DNA of 64,000 nt from Eledone cirrhosa. Lineage: Eukaryota > Mollusca > Cephalopoda > Octopoda > Eledonidae. A program made the translations under genes and the position numbers. The stretch lies in contig OZ024740.1 in NCBI GenBank assembly GCA_964016885.1, positions 303,476,248 to 303,540,247 of the forward strand, given 5' to 3'. Positions 22,987-33,140 of the stretch are shown one piece after another (position 1 is the first letter of the stretch; every line of letters begins with the position of its first letter). The notes beneath the pieces are model-generated. The model did no database searches, was not told the DNA's origin, and worked only from the letters and a program-made list of their open reading frames with translations.

Positions 22987-23817
22987 TATATATATATATA
23001 TATATTATAAAGAATTAGTATATTTAGTAACATATATATACACACAGATGCATACTTATGCTAGCAAATATATAGGTTTTGTCTTAGTAACTTTGTCGTT
23101 CAATGCATGGGGTTGCAGAACAATAATATGAGAGACGTAAAATAAGAAAATTATAAAATTAACTTACTTACTAAAATTTCACTCTCAACTAATTAGTTTC
23201 TGAAAGGGAATAAACATACTTTCCGAAGAAGTGTACAGAGAAGCCTTTCGTCATCAGGGAAGTCTATTCTCAGCTAAGTTTCCAGGCAATACGTGGACAC
23301 TGGGAACTTATACAAAAATAATTCAGTGGATAGAAAAAAGCAAAGCGTGGACTAAATTCCTAGCCATTGAGAAAATCACTGCCTACTGCGTCGGTGGCAA
23401 ATTCAAAAGAATCAATCACGTGACATCGAGGTCAATCAGTGGAAAGTGGTTTGTTAAGAAGACAGCAGCCTGACTGTTACCATAGCAGCAGTCTTGGCCA
23501 ATTTTGCTCGACAAATAATTTGGAGATAATTATAAAGAATTAGTATATTTTTATTTATAATGTTATTTATGTATATATTTAAAACATATTTGCGTTTTTG
23601 TTTGGCTGCTGTTGTTGTTATTTTTGTAAATCTCCACCAAATTCTGAGTGATTTATTTGTGAATATTTTTAATCCATAAACATTTATTTATGAAATTACA
23701 GCCGGTCGCTGAATTGTGGATTAATCTTGCGGATGCAAGAGTCTCGGTTTCAGAATAAATAAATAAAAAATGATTTGGTGATTTTCTTCAATCTGGGAAG
23801 TCTGAAGGAGAGGGCAG
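22987..23817. other. Spacer between the two gypsy elements
   Basis: AT-rich sequence with an open plus-strand frame of 80 codons at 23231-23473 (starting MYREAFRHQGS) that matches no recognised family and has no clear splice context. TATAAAGAATTAGTATATTT occurs twice (23004 and 23532). No other feature. Confidence 0.4.
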
Positions 23818-24858
23818 TGTAGCGAATATGAAATATAATGAAATTGGTGGTGAGTTGTGTAGCGATAGAATGTGAAGTAGATGTAGCGATTGAAGGGATT
23901 GGTTTGAGTAGATCTAGCTTTGAAAGAGAGAGAGAGAGACGGGGTAGCGAAAGAGATGAGAAATTAAAATTGCTATAGGATGTTATTATTAGTGGGTGTT
24001 TCCATTACATTGGAGATGAATCAGAGGGGTTGCCCTTCTTAGTAAGGTAACACACTGTAGCGTGTTTCCAAAGATCAAGTATATCTCTGGAGAGAGGGTA
24101 AGATTGAAAAATTTGGTGATTATAAGTGGTTAGTTCAGAGGTAAACTTTAAAGATTTTTGGAAGAGTCGTTGCCAGGTCTGATGACCTTGTTGGTTGGAA
24201 ACGAATATAGTGCAATTGTGGTAGCATAATAAGAAGGTATTCGAATGTTAATCAGAAAAAAAAACTGAGTTAGATTACCAGTTGTTACTTGCTATTTTTA
24301 CGTTGTTTGTGTACGTGTGTCCTTATCTAATATATACAAATATATTCCCCTTAAATGTGCTACTAGGTTAATAAAAGTGACGGTGACGGTCAATTTCTTT
24401 TAGGGGAGGGGGGCTTATTCTCAATACACGTGTTTCACCAACAAAATTGGTTAAAACCATTGTTAATTACATAAATATGAAAAAGAAAGATAAAACAAAA
24501 TTAAGTAATGAGAAAAGGGGTTATAGCGAAGATACTAGGTTGTATGAATGTAACAAGGAATACATTGTTTGTGTGTATAATATTTAATTAACAATGGTAG
24601 ATAGTATAGTTGACATGTCAAAGAAATAGATGATAGAATGAAGCAAAGTTAGTAGTTACCGTTTTGATTGCCAGGCAAACGCGGCTGGCAGAGGACGCCT
24701 GGCTAAGGCCAGGCGCCTGTTGGCCAAATGAGAGGCAGAGCCAAATGAGAGAGTGAGAACTTAAAGTTGTTAGTTTTATAGGGTTCTGACCGGAAGTTAC
24801 AGAAAGGGTTCTACTTCCCGTCTAGATGTTAATCCAAACAAGGGAGACAACCGCTACA
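23818..24858 (-). repeat. Gypsy element B, 3' LTR (about 1041 bp)
   Basis: The right end GACAACCGCTACA (24846-24858) is fixed by its copy at 27849; the left end is set at TGTAGCGAATATG, but TGTAGCGA also occurs at 23858 and 23882, so this border is uncertain. The minus strand has TATAAAA at 24774-24780. Outside it lies CTCCCGCC, the complement of a polypurine tract. Confidence 0.75.
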
Positions 24859-25591
24859 TAACCTCCCGCCAGAATTTTAGGATATAAAAATCGAAATGAA
24901 AATATGTAGCAAGTTGGCGAGAATGTTGTAACAGGCATGAAAATTACGACAAAAGAATGTTTGCAAAAATCAATGATAGATATCAAGGTAGCAAAGTAAG
25001 AGAAGGGCTCAAAGTTCAAATGTACAAAATATAGTTCACAGGTGTGCAATCACATGACAGCAGGAAAGAAAGTGTGTTCCAGAGAATGAATGCAGGTGGT
25101 CTCTGTTCTGTGGTATATCGTGAAATTTCCAACCTCCGAATGGATTTTCTCACAGGAAGAGTGCTGCAAAAATAAATTCTCTGGCTTTGGTTGTTGGTGA
25201 AGCTGTGTTGATGTATTGCTGTTGCTGTTGCTGCTGCTGTTGTCTCGCTGAGTGAGCGTATTCGGTGTCTAAATTCACCGTAAAAAAAATTTTTTCAGAA
25301 AAAAATGAGTTGCGCAAAGTGCTAGAAATAGCAGCCGAAGTTGATGGTCGATGTTGAGAATGCATTGACCTGGAAGGGTCAAGAGGCCAGCGACCAGAGA
25401 AATAAGCATTCTTAATAAATGCGCGGTTATCAACGGTAAATTTACATTGTAAATTTATAAACTGGGAAATAGAAGAATATAGCTTAAAATGTTCGTTGTA
25501 AAGGAAACGAAAAACATATATATACATCCAGTGAAATGGTAATGAGAGGTACATTGCAATACAATAAATCAATAAATAAGAACAGCAAAAA

Positions 25592-25631
<40 letters not shown>

Positions 25632-25645
25632 CTCCAATGGCCAGT
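24859..25645 (-). other. Gypsy B post-pol region
   Basis: About 790 bp between the pol stop and the LTR. It contains a (CAG)-like run at 25208-25240 and an A-run plus (TA)n tract at 25587-25628. The (TA)n may be a later expansion. No coding signal is recognised. Confidence 0.5.
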
Positions 25646-27603
25646 TCACATAAAAATAGTTTGGCAGAACTTTTTGGGCCAGTGGACTCTCCGACCGGAA
25701 CGGGTCGTAGTCTTGTATGTAGGTGAAGGTGGGGCAGAAGGAGCAGGTGTATGCACAATGGTGAAAGATTGGGGTATTTGTGGCTCGGGTGTATGAGCGT
25801 CATTGTGTGCCCTTTTCAGTCTATCCACCGAAATTATCTCTCTGGACCCCTTAACGTCTACAGTGAAATGTTTGTCAGTGCGTGCTAACACACGGTAGGG
25901 TCCAGAGTATGGTTGTGTGAGGGGTGGTCTCACAGCATCGTTCCTTACGAACACATGGGTCCACGAGGCAATGTCCCTCGGGACCGCATGTTTTACAGTT
26001 TGCTTCCTCGTATCCATCGGCGGCAGGTCCTGTAAATAAGAACGCAGACGGGATACGTAGGAAAGCGGATCTTGGAAAGCAAGATCAACAGGGGCAAGCA
26101 TTTGCCCAGGCAACGCTGGAGGAGCACCGTAAATTAATTCGGCCGGGAAGAACCCAAGGTCCTCCTTTATTGATGACCGAATTCCTAATAACACAATAGG
26201 AAGGTACTCGCTCCAACGTTGAGAGTCTGGATAGGCGCGAAGAGCGGCCTTTAATTGGCGGTGGAATCGTTCCACCATTCCATTTGAAGCAGGATGATAG
26301 GCCGTGGTCCGAATCCGTTGAGCTCCAATTATTTTGGTGAGCTCAGAGAAGAGATGGGACTCGAATTGTCTACCGCGGTCTGTGGTGAGTGTAGTTGGTA
26401 CCCCAAAGCGGGTAATCCACCCTGATACCAGGGCACGTGCTACAGTCTCAGCAGTCATGTCTTGTAAAAGGATGGCTTCAGGCCATCGCGAAAAACGATC
26501 GACACACGTCAATATGTAGGAATATCCACTGCTGAATGGCCAAGGTCCAACGATGTCAATGTGGATGTGTTGGAACCGGGCATCTGGAGTGGTGAAAGTA
26601 CCCAGTGGAGTCCGGATGTGTCTATGGATCTTCGATTTCTGACAAGCGATACAGGAACGGCAAAAAACAGCAATGTCGCGCCTCATATTAAGCCAGAAGA
26701 ATCTGGCTGTTATGAGTTTAACTGTGGCAGCAGATCCTGGATGAGAAATGTTGTGCAGAGCCAGGAACACAATTCGACGGTGAGTCTCAGGAACTAGTGG
26801 TCGTGGTGCATCAGTGGATACATCACAAAGGATCTGCCTGTCGGTGGTGGACAAGGGCAGATATTTGAAAATGCAAGTCGCAAATTCGGTAGAAAGAGTG
26901 TCCAACGATTGGAGTGCAGGTTGGTCTGCAGCTAAATTACCTAAATCGATATCCTGGGATGACGAGATGGAGCTAATTGGCAAACGAGATAATGCGTCTG
27001 CAACTATGTTGTGCGAGCCGGCAATGTGTTGGATATCGTTTGTAAATTGTGAAACGTAGTCCAGGTGCCTTGTCTCTCTGGGCGAATATCTTTCGGCTTT
27101 GGCCCTCAAAGCGAAGGTCAACGGCTTGTGGTCGGTAAAAACCGTAAAATTTCTCCCTTCAAGGATATGAGAGAAATGTTTCACCGACAGATATATGGCT
27201 AATAATTCCCGCCCAAACGTGCTATAACGCGTTTCTGCTGGTTTCAACTTTCTCGAGAAAAATGCCAAAGGTTGTTGGTTTTCAGCGTAAGACTGCTGTA
27301 AAATTGCTCCCACAGCGGTATCAGATGCATCAACACAAAGCGAAAGCTTGGCCTCTGGTACCGGGTGGGCTAGCAAAGAAGAACTAGCGAGGGCTGTCTT
27401 GGCAGACTGGAAGTCCTGAAGCTGTCCTTGTGTCAAGGAAATGTTTTCATTCTTCTTACGACGTTTTTTAAAAATGTCAGTAAGGGAAGATAGCCAATTA
27501 GCACAATGAGGAATGAAACGCCTATAGAAATTGATTAGGCCTAAGAAGTGACGCAACTGGTAGTAGGCGGCGGTAACTCCTGTATGGCTTGAACTCGCTC
27601 AGG
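25646..27603 (-). CDS. Gypsy B RNase H-integrase ORF, uninterrupted, no early ATG
   Basis: One open frame of about 640 codons. Counting from the TTG at 27556 as residue 1: RT thumb 1-60, RNase H from LCVDASD (73-79) through FTDHKPL (140-146), the H2C2 zinc region (H268, H272, C302, C305), the integrase core with D334, D393 and E429 (a D-35-E spacing), and a GPY/F-like SGPYRVL before a C-terminal RSGRRVHWP. All catalytic residues are kept. The first ATG in frame is codon 291, so translation of the whole domain would need a fusion or an upstream start. An adjacent frame carries [19 protein letters not shown], so a frameshift lies near 27555. Confidence 0.85.
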
Positions 27604-27648
27604 GAGCGGCCTAATACCTTCGGCGTCGATGAGGTGGCCTAAAAAATG

Positions 27649-27849
27649 ACCGTTTTGATTGCCAGGCAAACGCGGCTGGCAGAGGACGCCTGGCTAAGGC
27701 CAGGCGCCTGTTGGCCAAATGAGAGGCAGAGCCAAATGAGAGAGTGAGAACTTAAAGTTGTTAGTTTTATAGGGTTCTGACCGGAAGTTACAGAAAGGGT
27801 TCTACTTCCCGTCTAGATGTTAATCCAAACAAGGGAGACAACCGCTACA
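27649..27849 (-). promoter_or_regulatory. 201-bp LTR stub of gypsy B with TATA box
   Basis: Matches 24658-24858 without a visible difference. The minus strand reads TGTAGCGGTTG at its start and has TATAAAA at 27765-27771. It ends abruptly against pol sequence, at a junction with a possible ACC microhomology. Confidence 0.8.
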
Positions 27850-27854
27850 GGGTA

Positions 27855-28330
27855 AAGGAGGGCAGATCTGGTTGTAGAAGAAAGGACTATAAATGTCATA
27901 AATGAGAGGAAAGGGAGGGGAAAAATCCAGGATTCTTGAGCCATAGAAGAAAGGAATGGGGAAGGGGAGAGAGTTATGAGCTCTACGCCTCGCAGACAAA
28001 TCTGCAAAGGCATTTCAGCGAACAATGGCCAGTGACACTCACTGCATCAGCTACCCCACGTCACGTGGCTCCTTTCTTAGACGGGCTGTTGACGTTCCGA
28101 TTTTGCGGAGGAGTCGGCAGTACAGTGTCCGACGAAGGCGCCCGAGGTCTCGACGGCAACCGGTGCGAAGAGGAAGCGGCCGAACAAGATATTTGTGAGG
28201 TTCCTGGCAATAATTAATTGTATTTATTGTATGTGTTTATATTTTCATTCTATAAGAATTATAAACAATTTGTAATGTTATTTATACAACTGTGAATTGA
28301 TAAAGTATAGACTATTTTAAAATTCTTTTC
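27855..28330 (+). repeat. Unclassified family U repeat with GC-rich coding-like segment
   Basis: The purine-rich part (27855-27990) matches 7241. The GC-rich part (27990-28210) matches the complement of 31560-31900 across GGCTCCTTTCTYAGACGGGC. Both copies encode RGSFLRRA or QGSFLRRA in the same relative frame. The AT-rich end (CAATAATTAATTGTATTTAT) recurs at 41690-41810. It may be a DNA transposon, but no known transposase motif is visible. Confidence 0.5.
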
Positions 28331-28463
28331 ACAATCAGCTCATAAAAAAATAACAGACCCCTAATCTCCGCAGGACTCCTAGACTCTAGCTTTATGAACA
28401 ATAAATATAGCCTTACTTTCACCCCAAGAGGCCCATATAGTCAATTCCATCACAACCATTATT

Positions 28464-28865
28464 ATCATCCTTACGGGGTCGATAAAATAAAGTACCAGTA
28501 ATGCACTGGGTAATTGCTGGCCTTGTGCCTAAAGTAGAAACAATTATTTCCATTGGCAGTATTGGTAGAGTGTCGGATGCCATGCTTTGGCGCATAGAGT
28601 TACGGCCCTTGCCATTCTGAGTTCAAATCCCGCCGAGGTTAACTTTGCCTTTCCTTTCATCCTTACGGGGTCGATAAAATAAAGTACCAGTAATACACTG
28701 GGTGATTGCTGGCCTTGTGCCTAACGTAGAAACAATTATTTCCATTCTGAGTTCAAATCCCACCATGGTTAACTTTGTCTTTCATCCTTACGGGGTCGAT
28801 AAAATAAAGTACCAGTAATGCACTGGTTAATTGCTGGCCTTGTGCCAAAAGTAGAAACAATTATT
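28464..28865 (+). mobile_element. Cluster of three type B SINEs in tandem
   Basis: A 5'-truncated copy (28464-28548), a full-length copy (28553-28740, from TTGGCAGTATTGGTAGAG) and another truncated copy (28741-28865) follow one another in the same orientation, each ending GTAGAAACAATTATT. The repeated 3' joins suggest head-to-tail insertion or unequal exchange. Confidence 0.85.
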
Positions 28866-29217
28866 ATGATAGGTGAACTTTAAAATAAGGTAGATAACTG
28901 TAGGTGAGAAAAGTTTAAACAGCAAAAACGTCATTCGATCGTTGCAACAAAGTACTTGTCTAACAGTGTTCTATTCCAGCCAGCTTGCTATGTGATTAGG
29001 ATCTAATAAGATCGAAACATGTCTGTTGTTTCTACCTAGATTGCATAAAAACAAGGTCCACTTATATTGCATACTATATAAATGTTCCCCAAAACGTTAT
29101 GTTAGCCAAGACTATAGGAGTTATCTTTCTTGTTTGCTTCTCATGATCCGAATATCACCAATGGGGAGTTTCGATCTTGAAAATGCGAGGGTAATTTCAG
29201 TTGATTAAAATTCCCCA

Positions 29218-29220
<3 letters not shown>
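28866..29220. other. Low-copy intergenic stretch
   Basis: Contains GATCTAATAAGATCGAAACATGTC at 29000, which looks like the 3' half of a decayed hammerhead (see rejected items). No gene is recognised. Confidence 0.4.
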
Positions 29221-29272
<52 letters not shown>

Positions 29273-29405
29273 GAAAAGAGTCAGGACCCCGACGGCTGAG
29301 CTCTGGCCGTTTCGACAGCTAGATCCTATTACCAACTCTACTACCCTAAGTATCGAGTACTCTGATGCGTTATGGTCCACCTGGTATCTTACCACACTTT
29401 CTTTG

Positions 29406-29463
<58 letters not shown>
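29220..29463. repeat. (GT)n and (TA)n microsatellites with 135-bp spacer
   Basis: (GT)n at 29221-29258 runs into (TA)n at 29259-29271. After a unique spacer (CAGGACCCCGACGGCTGAGC) comes a 57-bp (TA)n at 29407-29463 that touches the left arm of the palindrome. Confidence 0.9.
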
Positions 29464-29467
<4 letters not shown>

Positions 29468-29491
29468 AGTGAACAACACAAAATATAACTA

Positions 29492-29558
29492 CTCCATTAC
29501 CAAAGGTTTCTGGATCCCAGACAATATTAATATACGTCTGGATCGGTACCAGACAGAG
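29492..29558 (-). ncRNA. Decayed hammerhead-like motif, family III, left arm
   Basis: Minus strand. Stem I CUCUGU and AUGGAG pair over six positions; GAA is followed by stem III ACC-UUU-GGU and A. The core reads CUGGUA where CUGAUGA is expected (one substitution and one deletion). Stem II is a long GAUCCAGAC-type helix. Predicted inactive. Confidence 0.6.
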
Positions 29559-29857
29559 GTGCTATGGATAAAAAAATATGTATTGGAATTTAAAATCTGT
29601 TAAGAATTGGAAGTGAGGCTGGAAAAATAACGGGAAATATACATAAGAAAAGAAAGGTCAGAAAAATAATATATAAAAGTATATAGCAATATAGAAAAAG
29701 CCATGTGCACAAATGTCTTTTTCTATATTGCTATATACTTTTATATATTATTTTTCTTACCTTTCTTTTCTTATGTATATTTCCCGTTATTTTTCCAGCC
29801 TCACTTCCAATTCTTAACAGATTTTAAATCTCATTTCATATTTTTTATCCATAGCAC

Positions 29858-29925
29858 CTCTGTCCGATGACCGACCCAGACGTATATTAATATTGTCTGG
29901 GACCCAGAAACCTTTGGTAATGGAG
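29858..29925 (+). ncRNA. Decayed hammerhead-like motif, family III, right arm
   Basis: Plus strand. Stem I CUCUGU and AUGGAG, core CCGAUGA (U4 to C), stem II with CCCAGAC pairing GUCUGGG, GAA, stem III ACC-UUU-GGU and cleavage residue A. Its core lesion differs from that in the left arm; together they imply an intact CUGAUGA ancestor. Confidence 0.62.
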
Positions 29926-30001
29926 TAGTTATATTTTGTGTTGTTCCCTTTCTAATTAAATAGCTCTGTTCTATACATAGAGCACTCTTTTTTCCTTTGC
30001 T

Positions 30002-30020
30002 TTTCCTTCGGAATTACCTA

Positions 30021-30073
<53 letters not shown>

Positions 30074-30301
30074 TAAAGAAATTATCTGGACTTTCCTAGT
30101 GATTTCTTTTGAATGATACAGTTCTAGTCCCATAGAAGCCATTTCTATATTAAACTTGATATATATTTGTGTGTGTGTGTTTGTATATGTGCGTTTATAT
30201 ATGTGTGTATACATAACCTGGATGTTTATGGGGAGCACCATCGGAGTACAATGTATGATAGTAAAGAAGTATTTTGTTAATGACAATAAATTTATCGACA
30301 A
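30002..30301. other. Microsatellite-bearing upstream flank of PPP1R21
   Basis: (CA)n(TA)n at 30020-30069, then low-copy sequence with a short (GT)n at 30169-30181. No promoter motif could be assigned. Confidence 0.4.
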
Positions 30302-30435
30302 AATCCGCTCATAATAATTGTTTACATCGGTACGTTGCCAGATAATGGACTTTTATTAGAAGGCTAACTATCAGTCTCGCACCGGTGAAACTACTGTCGG
30401 TTTTCTTAACTCACCCTCAAAGATTCTATAAAATT
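30302..30435 (+). promoter_or_regulatory. PPP1R21 5' UTR and proximal promoter region
   Basis: The only repeat-free sequence directly before the start codon. It has no TATA box near the ATG and includes CACCGGTG (palindromic) at about 30379. The transcription start is unknown. Confidence 0.4.
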
Positions 30436-30486
30436 ATGTCAGATTTACAAGCAAAATACCAGCGCCTTGCGTCCGAATATTCTAAG
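30436..30486 (+). CDS. PPP1R21: PPP1R21 exon 1, residues 1-17
   Basis: Encodes MSDLQAKYQRLASEYSK, followed by the donor GTAAAT. It is the N-terminus of protein phosphatase 1 regulatory subunit 21 (KLRAQ1), in which a short M-x-LQ-KYQ-LA-EYSK stretch precedes the KLRAQ motif. The protein is a coiled-coil subunit (Fy-2) of the five-part FERRY complex, a Rab5 effector that links early endosomes to mRNAs and ribosomes; it was also described as a PP1-binding protein. The ATG matches the family start. The ten exons here encode about 373 residues of a protein that is about 780 residues in vertebrates, so the C-terminal half (TTKRSYEDQ region) lies beyond the window. Exon 1 ends in phase 0 and is followed by an 11.4-kb intron. 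Confidence 0.93.
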
Positions 30487-30705
30487 GTAAATTATTAATA
30501 ATGCCAAGTAGTTATTTTCTTATCAAATCCGTATTTGCTTTTATCATAGCTGCAAAATATTGGATCATCTGACAAACAAACGAGTAATTAATTACAAAAT
30601 CTTGATATAACTAAATGTTCATGTCTCGTGTCCGCCCTCTTCTCAGATGGCTAACATCAACAACGTTCTTGTAGTATATATACAAACATTTAATACGCTC
30701 GCACT

Positions 30706-30838
30706 TATATATATATATATATATAACCGAATTATATATATATATATATATATATAACCGAATTATTATATATATATAACCGAATTATATATATATATAT
30801 ATATATAACCGAATTATATATATATATATATATATATA
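30706..30838. repeat. (TA)n array punctuated by CCGAAT
   Basis: TA runs of 10-26 bp separated four times by ACCGAATT. The regular insertion shows that a compound unit, not only the dinucleotide, was amplified. Confidence 0.85.
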
Positions 30839-30908
30839 TGTTAAGTATTTCCGTAGAAAAGGTTTAGGAAAGAAGAGTGCTCTATGTATAGTACAGAGCT
30901 ATTTAATT

Positions 30909-31051
30909 ACATAATAAACAACACAATCTAATTATTCCATTACCAAAGGTTTCAAGAAACTAGACGATCCTTACAGAAACGTCCAGCCCGTTCATCAGAT
31001 GAAATAGTTACCTTTGGTAATGGAATAATTATATTGTGTTATTTATTATGT
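30909..31051. repeat. Inverted repeat, 41-bp arms (family III)
   Basis: Arms 30909-30949 and 31011-31051 are inverted copies around a 61-nt centre. The arm sequence (ATTCCATTACCAAAGG) is the same as in the 29464-29953 palindrome. The left arm and centre together form the best preserved family III hammerhead. Confidence 0.85.
30934..31005 (-). ncRNA. Hammerhead ribozyme-like motif, family III, intact core
   Basis: Minus strand, 72 nt. Stem I AUUUCAU pairs AUGGAAU over seven positions. The core CUGAUGA is exact. Stem II is long: CUGGACG pairs CGUCUAG, extended outward by G-U pairs to a closing A-U next to the core. Then GAA, stem III ACC-UUU-GGU and cleavage residue A. It lies in PPP1R21 intron 1 but on the antisense strand. 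Compared with the copies at 29492 and 29858, stem I differs at several positions while pairing is kept. Confidence 0.7.
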
Positions 31052-31208
31052 AAATATATATATAATTTTGTTACAAAAGCCATCCTTTGATATTGGATAT
31101 TTATGTTCCTTCTAACAATACGTATATATATATATATATTACAACATTTTAATAAACATACTTCATAAGCATTTTAAGTGCTGGTGGTGGGGGGACTCAA
31201 TAATACCA

Positions 31209-31271
<63 letters not shown>

Positions 31272-31566
31272 TCTGAATGTATGTATTTAAAAAAATAGTT
31301 TGTTTTTTCTTTCTGGTTATATATTGATAACTAAGTATTCACAAATATCAAATTTAGCCAAACATGCAATCAAAAATACACAGTATTTTAAGATGTGCTT
31401 TCGTAATTCCAATAAATTGCAACATTATAGTATATCATTAATAAACTCTTTATTATTGTTCTCACGGATTTTCAACTTGCGAATTGTAACTGACAGGTTT
31501 TGCATTTCTCCATTCAGTCATTACTGAAAAGAACTTTGATATTCTGTTATCAGTTGTACAATTAGC

Positions 31567-32060
31567 CTAGGTGGACGACGTACTAACAATGTTTACATAT
31601 GTTTTATTGTTGCTCACCTCAGGAATAATAGTTAATAGAGACATGCTGTGATACGGTCTCCGCCTGCAGCATAGTCGTCTCGGCTCGCAATACAGAGAAC
31701 AAGAAGACAAGCAAATACCAGAACTTGTCCAACTGCTTCTTTGCACCGGTCGCCGTGGAATCCTCGGACCCGGGACATTTGACCTACCCCGTAAAATCTG
31801 ATCGATAGCAGCCCGTCTGAGAAAGGAGCCCTGTGAGGTGTGGTGGCTGTTGCACCGGGTGACGCTGACCATTGTCCGCGGAAATACCTGTCATTTTGTG
31901 CAGCCGAAACACCGCCCTGACCTAGGTGTAGAATCTGTTACTCTCTCCCCTTTTCTTTCTTCCTTTGTCTAGTAGTCCTTGCTCTTCCCCTCCCCTTTCT
32001 CTCATTTATGGCATTTATAGTCCTTTCCAATACTGCTTTCTTTTTCTGTATGTTTAACCA
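31567..32060 (-). repeat. Family U repeat with coding-like segment
   Basis: On the minus strand a 101-codon frame (31567-31872) contains SQGSFLRRAAIDQILRG, matching the segment at 28050-28110 in the other large copy. It continues into GACCTAGGTGTAGAATCTG and a pyrimidine-rich tail on the plus strand. Function unknown. Confidence 0.5.
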
Positions 32061-32510
32061 ATATATAGTAATAGTTAAAAGGAAATTAGTTTATAATTTA
32101 CACATTTTAAACTTTATTTATAACACTATTGTTGTATTATTAACAACGTCAAATTAAAAATTAACCTTACATATTAATTGTTAATATTGTTTAGATATCT
32201 CTCGATATTTGAGTCGAGGAATATCATTACGCTATCCTTTTTACAGAATCTTTAAATCGGCAGGCAAAATGACTTGCGGTATTTAATTAGATCGCTTTTC
32301 GTTCTGAGTTCACATCCCGCCGGGGGTCATCTTTGCCTTTTATACTCCCGTAATCAATTAAGTAAATATCAGCCAAGTACTTAAGTCAATTTATTCGATT
32401 ATTCCCTCCCCCAAATTTGTGACCTGCGCTTATGTTAGAAGTATTATGGTCGATAGATAATAGTTGTGATGTATCTTTATTGATAAACACAATACATTAG
32501 TATATATATA

Positions 32511-32550
<40 letters not shown>

Positions 32551-32556
<6 letters not shown>

Positions 32557-32642
32557 GTTTCTACTTTTGGCACAAGGCCAGCAAATTCCCCAGTACATTA
32601 CTGGTACTTTATTTTATCGACCCCGTAAGGATGAAAGGCAAA
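32551..32642 (-). mobile_element. Truncated type B SINE
   Basis: Minus-strand 3' part only, from ATAATTGTTTCTAC to GGATGAAAGGCAA, inserted at the end of a (TA)n tract. Confidence 0.8.
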
Positions 32643-32879
32643 AACACGGATCGGCTATACAATAGGGCTACAGTATATATATATATATATATTTAGGTTT
32701 GTTGGTTCACCACTGGATAGAGTTGGTCATTCCGTATGGTCAATCTTGGTGTAATATTATGGAGAGTACTCAACGTAGTGCAGTTCACCCGTTTTCGTTT
32801 GTGTAGTTGGTGGTGCGAATACGGAGTTAATTATAAATAAAAATAACAGGAGGCTGGACTGGTGTAAATCCTTGAAAGG

Positions 32880-32949
32880 TTTATTATACTATGATCATTT
32901 CAATGACCGGGTTCCATATGAATCCGGTGATATCATCAGGTATTCGAAA
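32880..32949 (-). ncRNA. Hammerhead ribozyme-like motif, family II, left arm
   Basis: Minus strand. Stem I is UUU-CGA-AUAC against GUAU-AAU-AAA, that is 4 bp, an internal loop and 3 bp. The core CUGAUGA is intact. Stem II has ACCGG pairing CCGGU. GAA is followed by a loopless palindrome AUGAUCAU as stem III and cleavage residue A. Loopless stem III hammerheads that work as dimers have been described for Penelope-like elements. The base pair next to the core in stem II is U-U here, a weakness. Confidence 0.55.
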
Positions 32950-33140
32950 TATAACAAAGGAATATGTAAAAACCATGGGTCCGAAAAATCAAAGACAGAG
33001 AGGACGACTGACCAACTAGCTGTCTTCACCTCGGCCAGTCGCACTCAAAGTGATGGCAACTCGATCTGTTAATGACCATCTGGTGAGGGGGCGAAGGCTT
33101 ATAATGTACTACCACCTCTCCGTCAAAGAATAAAAAAGAG

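Larger units (their letters stand above)
23818..27849 (-). mobile_element. Ty3/gypsy retrotransposon B, 5' half deleted
   Basis: Read on the minus strand: a 201-bp LTR stub (27649-27849), then directly the end of the reverse transcriptase, RNase H, integrase and a long 3' region with a complete LTR. The rest of the 5' LTR, primer site, gag, protease and most of RT are missing. The stub appears identical to the corresponding 201 bp of the 3' LTR, which suggests a recent event. No convincing target-site duplication was found. Confidence 0.85.
29464..29953. repeat. 490-bp near-perfect palindrome (family III)
   Basis: Left arm 29464-29700 and right arm 29717-29953, both 237 bp, are inverted copies with a handful of mismatches, separated by a 16-nt loop (CCATGTGCACAAATGT). 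Each arm contains a decayed hammerhead-like motif. It lies about 480 bp upstream of the PPP1R21 start codon. Such a palindrome can extrude as a cruciform or form a long RNA hairpin if transcribed. Confidence 0.95.

Noticed and set aside
23215..23260. Minus-strand CTGATGA, CGAA/TTCG and GAAAG
   Set aside because: Stem II would be only four pairs, stem I does not pair and no sensible stem III is present.
23231..23473. 80-codon plus-strand ORF as a host exon
   Set aside because: No similarity recognised, no clear acceptor or donor, and it lies between two retrotransposons.
28985..29030. Hammerhead-like GTGATTA, GATCT/AGATC helix, GAAACATGTC
   Set aside because: The 3' half fits a loopless stem III hammerhead, but C3 and G8 are changed and no stem I could be drawn. 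At best a dead relative.
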